Translations under genes and position numbers: made by a program | Part shown: in pieces, positions 1 through 8,116 of the stretch | How positions within the stretch are numbered: the first letter of the stretch is position 1 | Layout: each line of letters opens with the position of its first letter | Assembly: GCA_020250005.1 (NCBI GenBank) | Contig: JADCES010000101.1 | Span: forward strand, 1-60,123 | Length of the DNA stretch: 60,123 nucleotides | DNA from: Roseomonas sp. | Lineage (GTDB): Bacteria; Pseudomonadota; Alphaproteobacteria; Acetobacterales; Acetobacteraceae | Direction of reading: 5' to 3' | The notes under the pieces: generated by a model | What the model saw: only the letters and a program-made list of their open reading frames with translations | Databases searched by the model: none | What the model was told of the DNA's origin: nothing

Positions 1-2
1 CG

Positions 3-1304
3 GAGCAGCGCCAGTTTCTGCTGGACCGTGTGCGCGCGCGGCAATATGTGGCCAACCCCTTTGCGCTGCTTGGCATTTGCGATGATCCGGAACTGCACCA
101 GATCGCCGCCCGCGCTTATACGCTTGAAACCCTGCCGAGCCCCCCCGCTGTTCAGCCACCGCCGGCCGAACAGCGCCAACGCCTGCGCATCGGGTATTTT
201 TCGGCTGATTTTCGCAATCATGCCGTGATGCAATTGCTTGTCGGCGCGCTGGAATGTCATGACCGCGACGCTTTCGAAATCCATGCCTTTTCCTATGGTC
301 CGGAAGCTGAGGATGCAATGCGGGCGCGGCTTCGGGCCACCATGGATCATTTCCATGAATGTGCGCGGCTGTCTGATGGCGCTTTGACTGCCATGGCGCG
401 GCGGGCCGGGATTGATATCGCCGTTGATCTCAATGGCTATACGCAGGATGCGCGGCTTGCGCCCTTCGCCGCGCGCCTGGCGCCGGTGCAGGTCAGCTAT
501 CTTGGCTATCCCGGTACGGTGGGGGCAGCATTCCTGGACTATATTGTCGCCGATGCGACCGTGCTGCCCATGGATCAGCAGCGCTTCTATGATGAAAAGA
601 TCGTGCATCTGCCGGATAGTTATCAGGCCAATGATGACCGCCGGCTGATCGCGCCTGAGATGCCATCGCGCGCTGAGGCCGGGCTGCCGGCGGATGGCTT
701 TGTCTATTGCTGCTTCAACAATGCCTATAAGATCACGCCGGAAGTTTTTGCTTCCTGGATGCGCATTCTCAATGCCGTGCCGGGTTCTGTGCTATGGCTG
801 CTCGCGAATGAAGCGGAGGCCATGGATCGGCTGCGCGCGGTCGCAGCCGGGCAGGGGATTGATCCGGCGCGCCTGGTTTTTGCGCCCTATGCGCCATCGG
901 CAAAGCATCTGGCGCGGCATCGGCTTGCGGATCTTTTCCTCGATACGCTGTCCTATAATGCACATACCACGGCGAGTGATGCGCTTTGGGCCGGGCTGCC
1001 GGTGCTGACGCAAATGGGCCAGGCCTTTGCGGGGCGAGTCGCGGCAAGCCTGCTGAATGCCGTTGGCCTGCCCGAGATGATCACGCGCGATGCGGCAGCA
1101 TATGAAGCGCTCGGCATTGCGCTTGGCCGTGATCCTGCGCGCGCTGCAGCGCTGAAGGCGAAGCTAGCGGCCGCTATTCCAGCCGCGCCCTTGTTCAATA
1201 CGCCGCGCTTCACGCGCCACCTGGAAAGCGCCTATCGCATGATGTGGCAGCGCCATGCCGCCGGCCTGCCGCCCGAAGGTTTTGCCGTGCCGGCCGAGGA
1301 TTAG
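3..1304 (+). CDS. SPINDLY/OGT-type glycosyltransferase, 5'-truncated
   Basis: C-terminal catalytic part of a GT41 (O-GlcNAc transferase, SPINDLY-like) protein, which moves a sugar from a UDP-sugar to protein or glycan acceptors, probably in the cytoplasm. The sequence shows the typical opening of the catalytic domain (RIGYFSADFRNHAV), the LGYPGTVG segment, FCCFNN-like FVYCCFNNAYKI, and the nucleotide-sugar region DTLSYNAHTTASDALWAGLPVLT. The frame is open to the window edge, so the track's GTG at 30 is not the true start; these proteins usually carry TPR repeats upstream, outside this window. The acceptor is unknown. A small membrane protein gene follows 9 bp downstream. Confidence 0.85.
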   Translation, partial: EQRQFLLDRVRARQYVANPFALLGICDDPELHQIAARAYTLETLPSPPAVQPPPAEQRQRLRIGYFSADFRNHAVMQLLVGALECHDRDAFEIHAFSYGPEAEDAMRARLRATMDHFHECARLSDGALTAMARRAGIDIAVDLNGYTQDARLAPFAARLAPVQVSYLGYPGTVGAAFLDYIVADATVLPMDQQRFYDEKIVHLPDSYQANDDRRLIAPEMPSRAEAGLPADGFVYCCFNNAYKITPEVFASWMRILNAVPGSVLWLLANEAEAMDRLRAVAAGQGIDPARLVFAPYAPSAKHLARHRLADLFLDTLSYNAHTTASDALWAGLPVLTQMGQAFAGRVAASLLNAVGLPEMITRDAAAYEALGIALGRDPARAAALKAKLAAAIPAAPLFNTPRFTRHLESAYRMMWQRHAAGLPPEGFAVPAED

Positions 1305-1313
1305 GCGCGCGCC

Positions 1314-1589
1314 ATGCCGGACTTCGCCGCGTTTTTCGCCTCCGGCCGTGTCGCCGACCTAATGATAGCGGTGCTGCTAATTGAGGCTTTGGCCTTGCTG
1401 GGCTTTTGGTGGCTGACGGGGCGCGGGCTGCGGCCGCAATCGGTGCTCGCCCTCGTGCTGCCGGGGGTGTTTTTCGCGTTGGCCTTGCGCGCGGCGTTGA
1501 CCGGCGCCTGGTGGGGCTTTGTTTCCCTTGCCATGACCGCCGCTTTTTTCGCCCACGCCTGGGATCTGTGGCGACGCTGGCGGGATTGA
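1314..1589 (+). CDS. Small hydrophobic membrane protein, unknown function
   Basis: A 91-residue protein with about three membrane spans: roughly residues 13-33 (LMIAVLLIEALALLGFWWL), 42-62 and 64-82, ending in a basic tail (WRRWRD). It starts 9 bp after the glycosyltransferase stop, so it is probably co-transcribed with it. I recognise no family. GC-rich codon use resembles the neighbours. The reverse-strand ORFs over the same bases are shadows. It ends just before a PpsR-type box that belongs to the next gene. Confidence 0.6.
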   Translation: MPDFAAFFASGRVADLMIAVLLIEALALLGFWWLTGRGLRPQSVLALVLPGVFFALALRAALTGAWWGFVSLAMTAAFFAHAWDLWRRWRD

Positions 1590-1603
1590 TCATCGCTTGC
1601 GAC

Positions 1604-1621
1604 TGTCAATTTTGATTGACA
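1604..1621 (+). promoter_or_regulatory. PpsR/CrtJ box TGT-N12-ACA upstream of ORF 1672
   Basis: TGTCAATTTTGATTGACA is a perfect TGT-N12-ACA palindrome. It matches the known PpsR/CrtJ operator and is nearly identical to the box before bchC in this window. Its right half supplies a TTGACA -35-like hexamer for rightward transcription. It lies 50 bp before the ATG of the 130-aa gene. A convincing -10 is not obvious. Confidence 0.75.
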
Positions 1622-1671
1622 CATGGGCGCGAAAAGGCGCAGCCTTCCCGTGAGCTCTGGAGGGGGCAGCC

Positions 1672-2064
1672 ATGAATGGCAATTCGCATCGCATCGCTTA
1701 TGAGGCGCTAAAGGCCAAGCTGGAAGCCGCTGAGGCGGAAGGGGATGCGGCGGTGCTGGACAGCGCCATCGCTGCCTTGGATGCCTTTATCGCGAATATG
1801 GTGACCGATCCGCGCCGGCTGCGCGCCATTGCGCTGGATAGCCCCGGGGCGGCGGCGGAAATTCAGGCGCGCGCGGCGGAGCTTTCCCTGCCGCGCCAGG
1901 TGCTCGACCCCAGCTTTGATCCAAGCTTTGCCCGGCTTTGGGTGGCGAGCCTGGATGATACCGCCATTGCCATGGTGCATCGCGTGATGGCGGAAGAATT
2001 ACGCCGGCGGGATGGTGACATCGCCGCGCCGCGCCGCATGGGGGCCATGGCTGGGGTGGGCTGA
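1672..2064 (+). CDS. Unknown soluble protein, probable PpsR regulon member
   Basis: A 130-residue protein that I do not recognise. It has a strong Shine-Dalgarno (GGAGGGGG) a few bases before the ATG. The sequence is Ala/Glu-rich and probably mostly helical: a helix-rich N-terminal 45 residues (YEALKAKLEAAEAEGDAAVL), then a DPRRLRAIALDSPGAAAEIQARA segment, and a C-terminal helix with RRRDGD. There is no signal peptide, membrane span or metal motif. It converges on hemC with a gap of 17 bp. The perfect PpsR box just upstream suggests co-regulation with pigment genes, which would move the cluster's left edge to here. Function is unknown. Confidence 0.7.
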   Translation: MNGNSHRIAYEALKAKLEAAEAEGDAAVLDSAIAALDAFIANMVTDPRRLRAIALDSPGAAAEIQARAAELSLPRQVLDPSFDPSFARLWVASLDDTAIAMVHRVMAEELRRRDGDIAAPRRMGAMAGVG

Positions 2065-2081
2065 AACCTGCCCCCTAAGCC

Positions 2082-3032
2082 TCAGCCAAAAATATCCGCC
2101 GGGCTTTCGCGCTTCAGGGCAGCGGCCAGATCGCGGCCAAGTTGTGGGCCGTGCTTCGCCGCAGCTTCCCCCATGTTGCGCTTCAGGAAACTGCCATCGG
2201 CGCGCGCTACCAGCCCATGCAGGCGAAGCCGCCCATCAGGCAGAAGCGTGGCATGCGCGCCAATCGGCGTGCGGCAGGACCCATCCAGCGCGCCGAGCAA
2301 GGCGCGTTCGGCGTCTGCCATCAGCCGGCTTGGCGCGTGTTCAATCCGCGCAAGAAGTTCCAGCGTGGCCGCATCATCCGCACGCGCGGTAATGCCGACA
2401 ATCCCTTGGCAGGCGGCGGGCAGCATGGCATCGGCTTCCAGCACCACTTGCGCGCGATCCGCCATGCCAAGGCGCTTCAAACCTGCAAGCGCCAATAGGG
2501 AACAGGTAAAATCCCCTGCCGCCACGCGCCCAAGCCGCGTTTGCACATTGCCGCGAATGATATCTACGCGGAGATCAGGCCGCCGATGCAGCAATTGCGC
2601 CTGCCGGCGCACGGAAGCCGTGCCGACCAGGGCACCCTGCGGCAGGGCAGAAAGCGGATCATCCGCCGTCGCCGCGCCACATCCCGCGCCCAGAATCAGC
2701 GCATCGCGCGGGTCTTCCCGTTCCAGCACGCAGGCCAGCACAATGCCCGGCGGCAATTCGGTTTCCAGATCCTTGAGGCTATGCACTGCGACATCAATGC
2801 GACGATCAGCCAGCGCTTCATGAATTTCCTTGGCAAAAAGCCCCTTGCCGCCAATATCGGCCAGGCGCTTATCCTGCACCTTGTCGCCCGATGTCGCGAT
2901 GATGTGTTCTTCCAGCGCGCCATCTTCCGCCAGCGCCGGTATGGCCGCGCGGGCCACGCTGGCAAAATGCCGCGCCTGCCAAAGTGCCAGCGGAGAACCG
3001 CGCGTGCCAATACGCATGGGCTGAGACGCCAT
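2082..3032 (-). CDS. hemC: Porphobilinogen deaminase (hydroxymethylbilane synthase)
   Basis: Condenses four porphobilinogen molecules into hydroxymethylbilane in the cytosol, using a covalently bound dipyrromethane cofactor. At 316 residues it has the family length. Visible signatures are RIGTRGSPLALWQA at the N-terminus, the DVAVHSLKDLE segment, the substrate-binding arginine stretch (GTASVRRQAQL, DIIRGNVQTRL), and the cofactor-cysteine loop LDGSCRTPIGAHA. The ATG at 3032 follows GAGGA closely; an internal ATG at 3017 is an alternative start. hemC is not usually within photosynthesis clusters, so its place behind bchP is notable. It is separated from bchP by 120 bp holding two palindromes. 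Confidence 0.95.
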   Translation of the reverse strand: MASQPMRIGTRGSPLALWQARHFASVARAAIPALAEDGALEEHIIATSGDKVQDKRLADIGGKGLFAKEIHEALADRRIDVAVHSLKDLETELPPGIVLACVLEREDPRDALILGAGCGAATADDPLSALPQGALVGTASVRRQAQLLHRRPDLRVDIIRGNVQTRLGRVAAGDFTCSLLALAGLKRLGMADRAQVVLEADAMLPAACQGIVGITARADDAATLELLARIEHAPSRLMADAERALLGALDGSCRTPIGAHATLLPDGRLRLHGLVARADGSFLKRNMGEAAAKHGPQLGRDLAAALKRESPADIFG

Positions 3033-3058
3033 TCCTCAAAAACCTTGTTTCTCGTTCA

Positions 3059-3096
3059 GAGCATGTCCGCTTCGCTGTTGCTTACCGGACATGCTC
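3059..3096. repeat. Inverted repeat with perfect 11-bp arms (hairpin)
   Basis: GAGCATGTCCG and CGGACATGCTC form a perfect 11-bp stem around a 16-base loop in the hemC-bchP gap. It lies next to the 44-bp palindrome at 3113-3156, so the gap looks like a composite of extragenic palindromes. No U-run follows on either strand. It may act as an mRNA-stabilising or terminating hairpin. Confidence 0.7.
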
Positions 3097-3112
3097 CAAC
3101 CTTGGTTAGATC

Positions 3113-3156
3113 GCATTTTCCGAGTCGCCAAGTGATGCCACTTGGCTTGAAAATGC
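3113..3156. repeat. 44-bp extragenic palindrome, copy 1
   Basis: GCATTTTC ... GCCAAGTG (ATGC) CACTTGGC ... GAAAATGC, an imperfect palindrome of exactly 44 bp. It directly abuts the bchP stop codon at 3157. The same element, allowing for small differences and orientation, occurs at 48630-48673, 48684-48727 and 54704-54747. GAAAATGC arms flank the GC-rich stem, so it could work as a bidirectional terminator-like hairpin. Confidence 0.85.
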
Positions 3157-4338
3157 TCAGGCCCTTGCGAGGCCAAAGAGATGCGCCAAATCCTTGAAGA
3201 AAATCCGCACATGCGCAAGGGGATCGCGGCGGACCAATTCCTTGTTCATGTAGGATTCCCAGGTTAGGCGCTGCACATCCTTATCCGCGCAGATGGAGAC
3301 AAATTTCTCCCGCCTTTTATCGGATGAATACCAGAAATACTGCATGATGCCGAGCACCCAGAAAACGCGCCCATGTGCCTTCATGAAGCGCTTGCGCGCA
3401 CCGGCAAGTGCACGTGCATCGCCGGTCTTCAGGCATTCCTCAGCGGCATCAGCGGCCAGCCTGCCACCATACATGGCGTAATAAATCCCCTCACCGGAAG
3501 CAGGCGCCACCACGCCCGCGGCGTCCCCGGCCAGGATCACATCGCGGCCATTATCCCAGCGCTTCAGCGGCTTGAGCGGTATCGGCGCACCTTCGCGGCG
3601 AATGGTCTCGGCATCCGTCAGGCCGATATCGCGGCGGAGTTCAGCAACCGAACCGCGCAGCGAAAAGCCCTTTTGCATGGAACCGGTGCCGATACTAGTC
3701 GTGTCACCATGCGGGAAGATCCAGGCGTAGAAATCGGGCGAAAGCTTGCCCTGGTAATAGACATCGCAGCGCTTGGCATCGAAATCCGCGGACCCGCCAT
3801 TGGGCGGAGACCGTACGATTTCATGATAGGCGAAAACGCAGCGCACCTTATCGCCGCCCGGCACTTCCTGCTTCGCCACCTGGGACCGCGCGCCATCGGC
3901 GCCAATCACCAAGCGTGCGCGGGCAGCTACCGCTGCGCCATCCTTCGCTTCCCAATGGACAATCGCCGTACCATCGGCGTCGCGGGTGATTTTTTCATAA
4001 GTGCCGGTCTGGCGTTCTGCGCCTGCATGCGCGGCGCGTTCGCGTAGCCATTCGTCGAAATCCTCACGATCCACCATGCCGACATAGCCGCCATCAATCG
4101 GCATATCCACGGATTTTGCGCTGGGGGCGACCATGCGGGCGGAATTGATCTTGGCGACCAATAATTCATCCGGAATCGCGAAATCACGGATCAGACGCGG
4201 TGGAATCGCACCGCCACAGGGTTTGATGCGGCCCGCGCGATCCAGTAGCAGTACGGAACGGCCGCGGCGTGCCAGATCATCGGCGGCGGTGGCGCCGGAT
4301 GGCCCGCCGCCCACCACGATGACATCATATGTTTGCAT
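3157..4338 (-). CDS. bchP: Geranylgeranyl reductase (BChl a tail reduction)
   Basis: FAD-dependent reductase that reduces three double bonds of the geranylgeranyl tail of bacteriochlorophyll to phytyl, using NADPH, at the membrane. The N-terminus has the Rossmann FAD motif DVIVVGGGPSGATAADDLARRG, followed by the family's RIKPCGGAIPPRLI and a second FAD segment LVIGADGARSQVAKQ; the third FAD motif is VILAGDAAGVVAPASGEGI. Length (about 393 aa) fits BchP. I chose the ATG at 4338 because the GAGGGA ribosome site is 8 bp away; the ATG at 4344 is too close. The order bchG-BCH2-bchP is the classic purple-bacterial order. Confidence 0.95.
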   Translation of the reverse strand: MQTYDVIVVGGGPSGATAADDLARRGRSVLLLDRAGRIKPCGGAIPPRLIRDFAIPDELLVAKINSARMVAPSAKSVDMPIDGGYVGMVDREDFDEWLRERAAHAGAERQTGTYEKITRDADGTAIVHWEAKDGAAVAARARLVIGADGARSQVAKQEVPGGDKVRCVFAYHEIVRSPPNGGSADFDAKRCDVYYQGKLSPDFYAWIFPHGDTTSIGTGSMQKGFSLRGSVAELRRDIGLTDAETIRREGAPIPLKPLKRWDNGRDVILAGDAAGVVAPASGEGIYYAMYGGRLAADAAEECLKTGDARALAGARKRFMKAHGRVFWVLGIMQYFWYSSDKRREKFVSICADKDVQRLTWESYMNKELVRRDPLAHVRIFFKDLAHLFGLARA

Positions 4339-4350
4339 GGCCATTTCCCT

Positions 4351-5673
4351 CTACCTTGCCGGTACCATTGGGCCGAAGCCACCGGTCTTGCTGATTTTTG
4401 GGCGATTGATGCGCGCTGCCAGCATCGCCGCCGCGATGAACAGCGCCGCATCAAGAATGAAGACCGCCGCATAGGCCGCTTCAACATGGCCCAGCGCAAA
4501 CCGCGCCACATCCACCGCCGCCGCGCCCGCAAGCCCGCCAAGCCCAAAGGCCACCGCCTGCGCCGCGCCCCAAAGCCCCATGCGCGTGCCTTCGCGCGAT
4601 TCATGCCCGCGCGCGACCATTTGCATCATGGAAGCAATGGCGGCCGCTGCGAAAACACCATTCGCGACACCAAGCGCGAAGAAACTGGTCTTGAGCGGCC
4701 AAGCCGCGCCGAATTGCCCGGCGACGGAAAGGGAAAGCATCATTACCGCCGTGGCAAGACAGCCCGTAATGGTCCAGAAGCGGAGCGTGCCTGCCCAGCG
4801 CCCGCCGCGCACACTGCCAATCAGCGCAATGGCAATCATGCCAACCAGCACGCCCGCATGTTGCAGCGATGAAATGCGCGTCGTCTCACCCAGGCTGCGA
4901 TTGAAGACGGCGCCGGCGAAAGGCTCCAGGATCAAATCCTGCGCGCTATAGGCCAACATGGAAACGAAAATGAAAATCGTGAAGCGCCGCGCTTCGGGTT
5001 CCGCCCAAACTTCACGCAAAGCCTGCCGGAAGGGTGGCTTGGCGGCATCGCTCGCTTCCGGGCGCGCGGGGCGCGGGCCTTCCATGCCCCAAACGGCGAG
5101 GGTCGCCAGCGTGAAGGCAATGGCGGAAACGCCGGCGGCGACCGCAATCAGCCGCATGGGCGAATAGGGATCAAGCAGGCGCCCAGCAATCGCCGTGGTG
5201 ATCACAAAGCCCGCGATCATCATGATCCAGACAAGGGATGCCGCAGCAGCGCGCCGTGCTGGTGCGGTGCGTGCCGCGAGCAAGACCAGCAGCGATGTAC
5301 CGGCCGCGCCAACGCCAGCGCCAATCAGCAAAAACGCCAAAACTGCCAGCGCAATGCCGGCCCAAAGCGATTCCGCCATCAGTGCCGTGCCAGCGGCGGC
5401 CAAAACACCGCCAAGCGCCAGTACTGCCATGCCACCAATGATCCAGGGCGTGCGCCGCCCACCCATATCGGACCCATAACCCATGCGCGGGCGCAGCATT
5501 TGCAGCGCATAATGCAGTCCAACCAAAATCCCGGGCAGGGTCGCAGGCAAGGCGAGTTCCACCACCATGACGCGATTGAGGGCAGAGGTTGTCAGCACTA
5601 CAATCGCGCCAAGGGCGGTTTGCACCAAACCCAGACGGATAATACCAAGCCAGCCAAGCGGGGCGGGGTTCAT
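4351..5673 (-). CDS. BCH2/PucC-family MFS protein between bchG and bchP
   Basis: A 440-residue, about 12-span membrane protein of the BCH2 (PucC/LhaA) branch of the major facilitator superfamily, equivalent to ORF428 of Rhodobacter. These proteins are thought to deliver bacteriochlorophyll or to help pigment-protein assembly; the exact role is not settled. Family-like segments include GIIRLGLVQTALGAIVVLTTSALNRVMVVE at the start and the conserved loop RPRMGYGSDMGGRRTPWI. Its ATG overlaps the bchG stop as ATGA, preceded by AGGAGG. lhaA at 17949 is a paralogue. The product name in databases is often bacteriochlorophyll synthase 44.5 kDa chain, which I think is misleading. Confidence 0.9.
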   Translation of the reverse strand: MNPAPLGWLGIIRLGLVQTALGAIVVLTTSALNRVMVVELALPATLPGILVGLHYALQMLRPRMGYGSDMGGRRTPWIIGGMAVLALGGVLAAAGTALMAESLWAGIALAVLAFLLIGAGVGAAGTSLLVLLAARTAPARRAAAASLVWIMMIAGFVITTAIAGRLLDPYSPMRLIAVAAGVSAIAFTLATLAVWGMEGPRPARPEASDAAKPPFRQALREVWAEPEARRFTIFIFVSMLAYSAQDLILEPFAGAVFNRSLGETTRISSLQHAGVLVGMIAIALIGSVRGGRWAGTLRFWTITGCLATAVMMLSLSVAGQFGAAWPLKTSFFALGVANGVFAAAAIASMMQMVARGHESREGTRMGLWGAAQAVAFGLGGLAGAAAVDVARFALGHVEAAYAAVFILDAALFIAAAMLAARINRPKISKTGGFGPMVPAR

Positions 5674-6590
5674 GCCGAGCCTCCTGTCAAAGCGGCCAAG
5701 GCAAAGGCGCTGATCAGCATGCCGATCACGTAAAGCAGAACGCCCGTGCCGTTATACCAGGGCGCAAGCGCGCGCGGATCGCGCAGCATGCGCCGCATCA
5801 GACCAAGCTGGATCAGCAGGGAAAGCGCCACCGCCGCCGCATGCCAGGGCACATCCCAGGCAATAAGGAGCGCCACCACAAATACCTGCGGCACCGCCAT
5901 GAAAACGCAGGCTACCAGACCAGCGCGTTCCGCGCCCAATTGTACGGGCAGAGACAACACGCCCATGCGGCGATCACCCTCGATTGCCTTGAAGTCATTC
6001 AGCGTCATGATGCCATGCGCGCCAAGGCCATAAAGCAGCGCCACCAGCAGCACGCGCCAATCTGGCGCCCCGCCAGACATGATCGCTGCCGCTGTGATCC
6101 AGGGCAGGGTTTCATAGGCCAAACCACAGGCCAGATTGCCCCACCAACCATTCGCCTTCAGCCGAAAGGGCGGCGCGCTATAGGCCCAGGCGAGCGCAAT
6201 GGCGATGATGGTGGCACCCATGCCCCAAGTGCCGAGCGGCAGCGCCGCCAATAGCGAAAGCCCAGTCCAGAACAGCGCAATATACAAACCCCAGCGACCA
6301 GGGATGCGTCCTGATGGAATCGGGCGATGCGGTTCATTGATCGCATCCACATGGCGATCATACCAATCATTTGCCGCCTGACTCATCGCGCAAACCAAGG
6401 GGCCGGCCAGCACCACGCCCAGCAATGCCAAGGGCCAATGTTCGGCAAAGCCGCCATGGGCGGAAGCAACACCGCAGCCAAAGGCCCACATGGGTGGGAA
6501 CCATGTGATGGGCTTCAATAATTCCAGAACCGCGGATGGCTTCAGCCGCGGAGTTGGGGCGGTCGCTGCTGTTGCAACGGGGCCCGCCAT
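5670..6590 (-). CDS. bchG: Bacteriochlorophyll synthase (UbiA-type prenyltransferase)
   Basis: Membrane enzyme that esterifies bacteriochlorophyllide a with geranylgeranyl diphosphate. It has about nine hydrophobic spans and the diphosphate-binding Asp motif ANDWYDRHVDAINEPHRPIPSGRIP, typical of chlorophyll synthases, with a second Asp-rich loop TLNDFKAIEGDRRMGVLSLPVQLG. The track ORF begins at 6638 inside ppsR. I prefer the ATG at 6590: it lies just after the ppsR stop (6601), has an AGGGG site spanning that stop, and gives about 306 residues, the family length. bchG is followed by the BCH2 gene with an ATGA overlap. Confidence 0.95.
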   Translation of the reverse strand: MAGPVATAATAPTPRLKPSAVLELLKPITWFPPMWAFGCGVASAHGGFAEHWPLALLGVVLAGPLVCAMSQAANDWYDRHVDAINEPHRPIPSGRIPGRWGLYIALFWTGLSLLAALPLGTWGMGATIIAIALAWAYSAPPFRLKANGWWGNLACGLAYETLPWITAAAIMSGGAPDWRVLLVALLYGLGAHGIMTLNDFKAIEGDRRMGVLSLPVQLGAERAGLVACVFMAVPQVFVVALLIAWDVPWHAAAVALSLLIQLGLMRRMLRDPRALAPWYNGTGVLLYVIGMLISAFALAALTGGSA

Positions 6591-6600
6591 CGCGCTGCCC

Positions 6601-8022
6601 CTATCCCTGCTCGCCGCTATCGGCGCCCAGATCACCAAGGCCGTAGCGGTGCAATTTTACATAGAGACTCTGCCGGCTCAGCCCGAGCATTTCCGCCGCC
6701 GAAGCGCGATTATCGCCGGAAAGCTGCAAGGCGGCTTCGATGCACAGGCGCTCAATCGCATCCGTCGCATCGCGCACCAGGTCTTTCAACGGTACGCGCC
6801 CGATCAATTCCGTGAGCTGTTCAACAGAACGCGTGGCATGCGCGCCCGTCTGGCGCGGTTCGGCCACACGCGCGCCGATATCGCGAATCGAAAAACCGAA
6901 AACCTCCTGCCCGCCATGCGTCACGGTGACGGCGGAGATTTCAACCTCAACCCGCGCACCCATCGCGCCGCGCAACGTGGTGGTGTAAAGCCTGACAGTG
7001 CCGCGATTGCGAAGGTTGGAGAGCAGGACTTCAATTTCGATGCCCTGGCCACCAAGCCAACGTTCCAGTGATTCGCCACGCGCCTGTTCTTCCGAACCAA
7101 GCTCCGCCAGATCAAGAAAGGCGCCATTGGCGGAAATCACCAGGCCATTCTGATCCGTCACCACAAAGGCATCAGGCAGGTTTTCCGCCACTTTCAGCAT
7201 TTGCGCCTTGGCGGGCGAAAGCCCGGCCGGCTGTTCGCCACCCGCGAGAGATAGCCGCACCAACAATACCGAAGCACCATCTTGCCGGAAGCTGGTGGCG
7301 GCAATGGTTACGTCGCGGCCGGAATCGGCAAGCTGTGCGCCTACTTCATCACCACGGCCTGCGATACGCACGGAAGCCAGCAGGGATTGCACCGCCTGTC
7401 GGCTTTCTGGCGCGAAGGCATCCATTAAAGGGCGGCCAATGACGCGGCGTGACTGGCGCCCGAAAAGCTGTTCCGCGGCCGGATTGGCTTCGGTCACGCG
7501 CCCGGTTGCGCCATCAATGATCAGGGTTGCATCGGCGGAAAGCTGAAACAACAGGCGATAGCGTGTTTCAGCCTGACGCAGCTTCGCGTAATCGCGTTCC
7601 ATGGATTGCTGGGTTTCCAGCAATCTTTGTTGCAGGCGCGATTGCGCACTCAGGTCACGGCCAAAGACAACGCGCCGATTGCCGCGCTGCAAGGGCACGG
7701 CGGCGAAAAGCAGCGGCACTGCCTCACCACCTTCAGCGACCTGATTGATGTTGCGCCATTTCGACTCGCTGGGTGCGCCGCTCAGCAGCGCTTCAACCTT
7801 GGGGCGGCTTTCCGTGGTGACGGTTTCCGCCCATGGGCGACCAAGCCATGCCTGATGCCCGCCCAGGGTTTTCGAAAGTTCCTGACTGCTGAAGGCAATA
7901 TCGCGAATGACGCCCTGTTCATCCACCACCAGCGCCATATCCGCCGCCGCCGAGACCAATGAGGCCGCGGCATCAGCATCCAAATCTCCGAGCGATTTGC
8001 GGGGGGCCAGAAAGGTTTTCAC
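6601..8022 (-). CDS. ppsR: PpsR/CrtJ transcriptional regulator of photosynthesis genes
   Basis: Represses (in some species activates) bch, crt and puc genes by binding paired TGT-N12-ACA sites. The 473-residue protein has an N-terminal PAS-like region (about 15-125), a Gln-rich linker (RLQQRLLETQQSMERDYAKLRQAETRY), PAS1 (about 150-265), PAS2 (about 275-395) and a C-terminal Fis-type helix-turn-helix (AAEMLGLSRQSLYVKLHRYGL). The start is a GTG. Only one cysteine is present in the whole protein, Cys427 (ERLCIEAAL), next to the HTH. The intramolecular disulfide described for Rhodobacter PpsR/CrtJ therefore cannot form. It lies between aerR and bchG, as in many phototrophs. Confidence 0.95.
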   Translation of the reverse strand: MKTFLAPRKSLGDLDADAAASLVSAAADMALVVDEQGVIRDIAFSSQELSKTLGGHQAWLGRPWAETVTTESRPKVEALLSGAPSESKWRNINQVAEGGEAVPLLFAAVPLQRGNRRVVFGRDLSAQSRLQQRLLETQQSMERDYAKLRQAETRYRLLFQLSADATLIIDGATGRVTEANPAAEQLFGRQSRRVIGRPLMDAFAPESRQAVQSLLASVRIAGRGDEVGAQLADSGRDVTIAATSFRQDGASVLLVRLSLAGGEQPAGLSPAKAQMLKVAENLPDAFVVTDQNGLVISANGAFLDLAELGSEEQARGESLERWLGGQGIEIEVLLSNLRNRGTVRLYTTTLRGAMGARVEVEISAVTVTHGGQEVFGFSIRDIGARVAEPRQTGAHATRSVEQLTELIGRVPLKDLVRDATDAIERLCIEAALQLSGDNRASAAEMLGLSRQSLYVKLHRYGLGDLGADSGEQG

Positions 8023-8116
8023 GAGAAAGCAGGACCTTTTAACGCGCGGGCCGCCTTTTCGGGGCGCCCCGGGAGGAAATCAAGTGGCGAGGTGATGGGT
8101 CGCATGGCGGGGCGGC

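Noticed and set aside
769-1047. Overlapping minus-strand ORFs within the SPINDLY gene
   Set aside because: Proline/arginine-rich shadow frames of the real gene.
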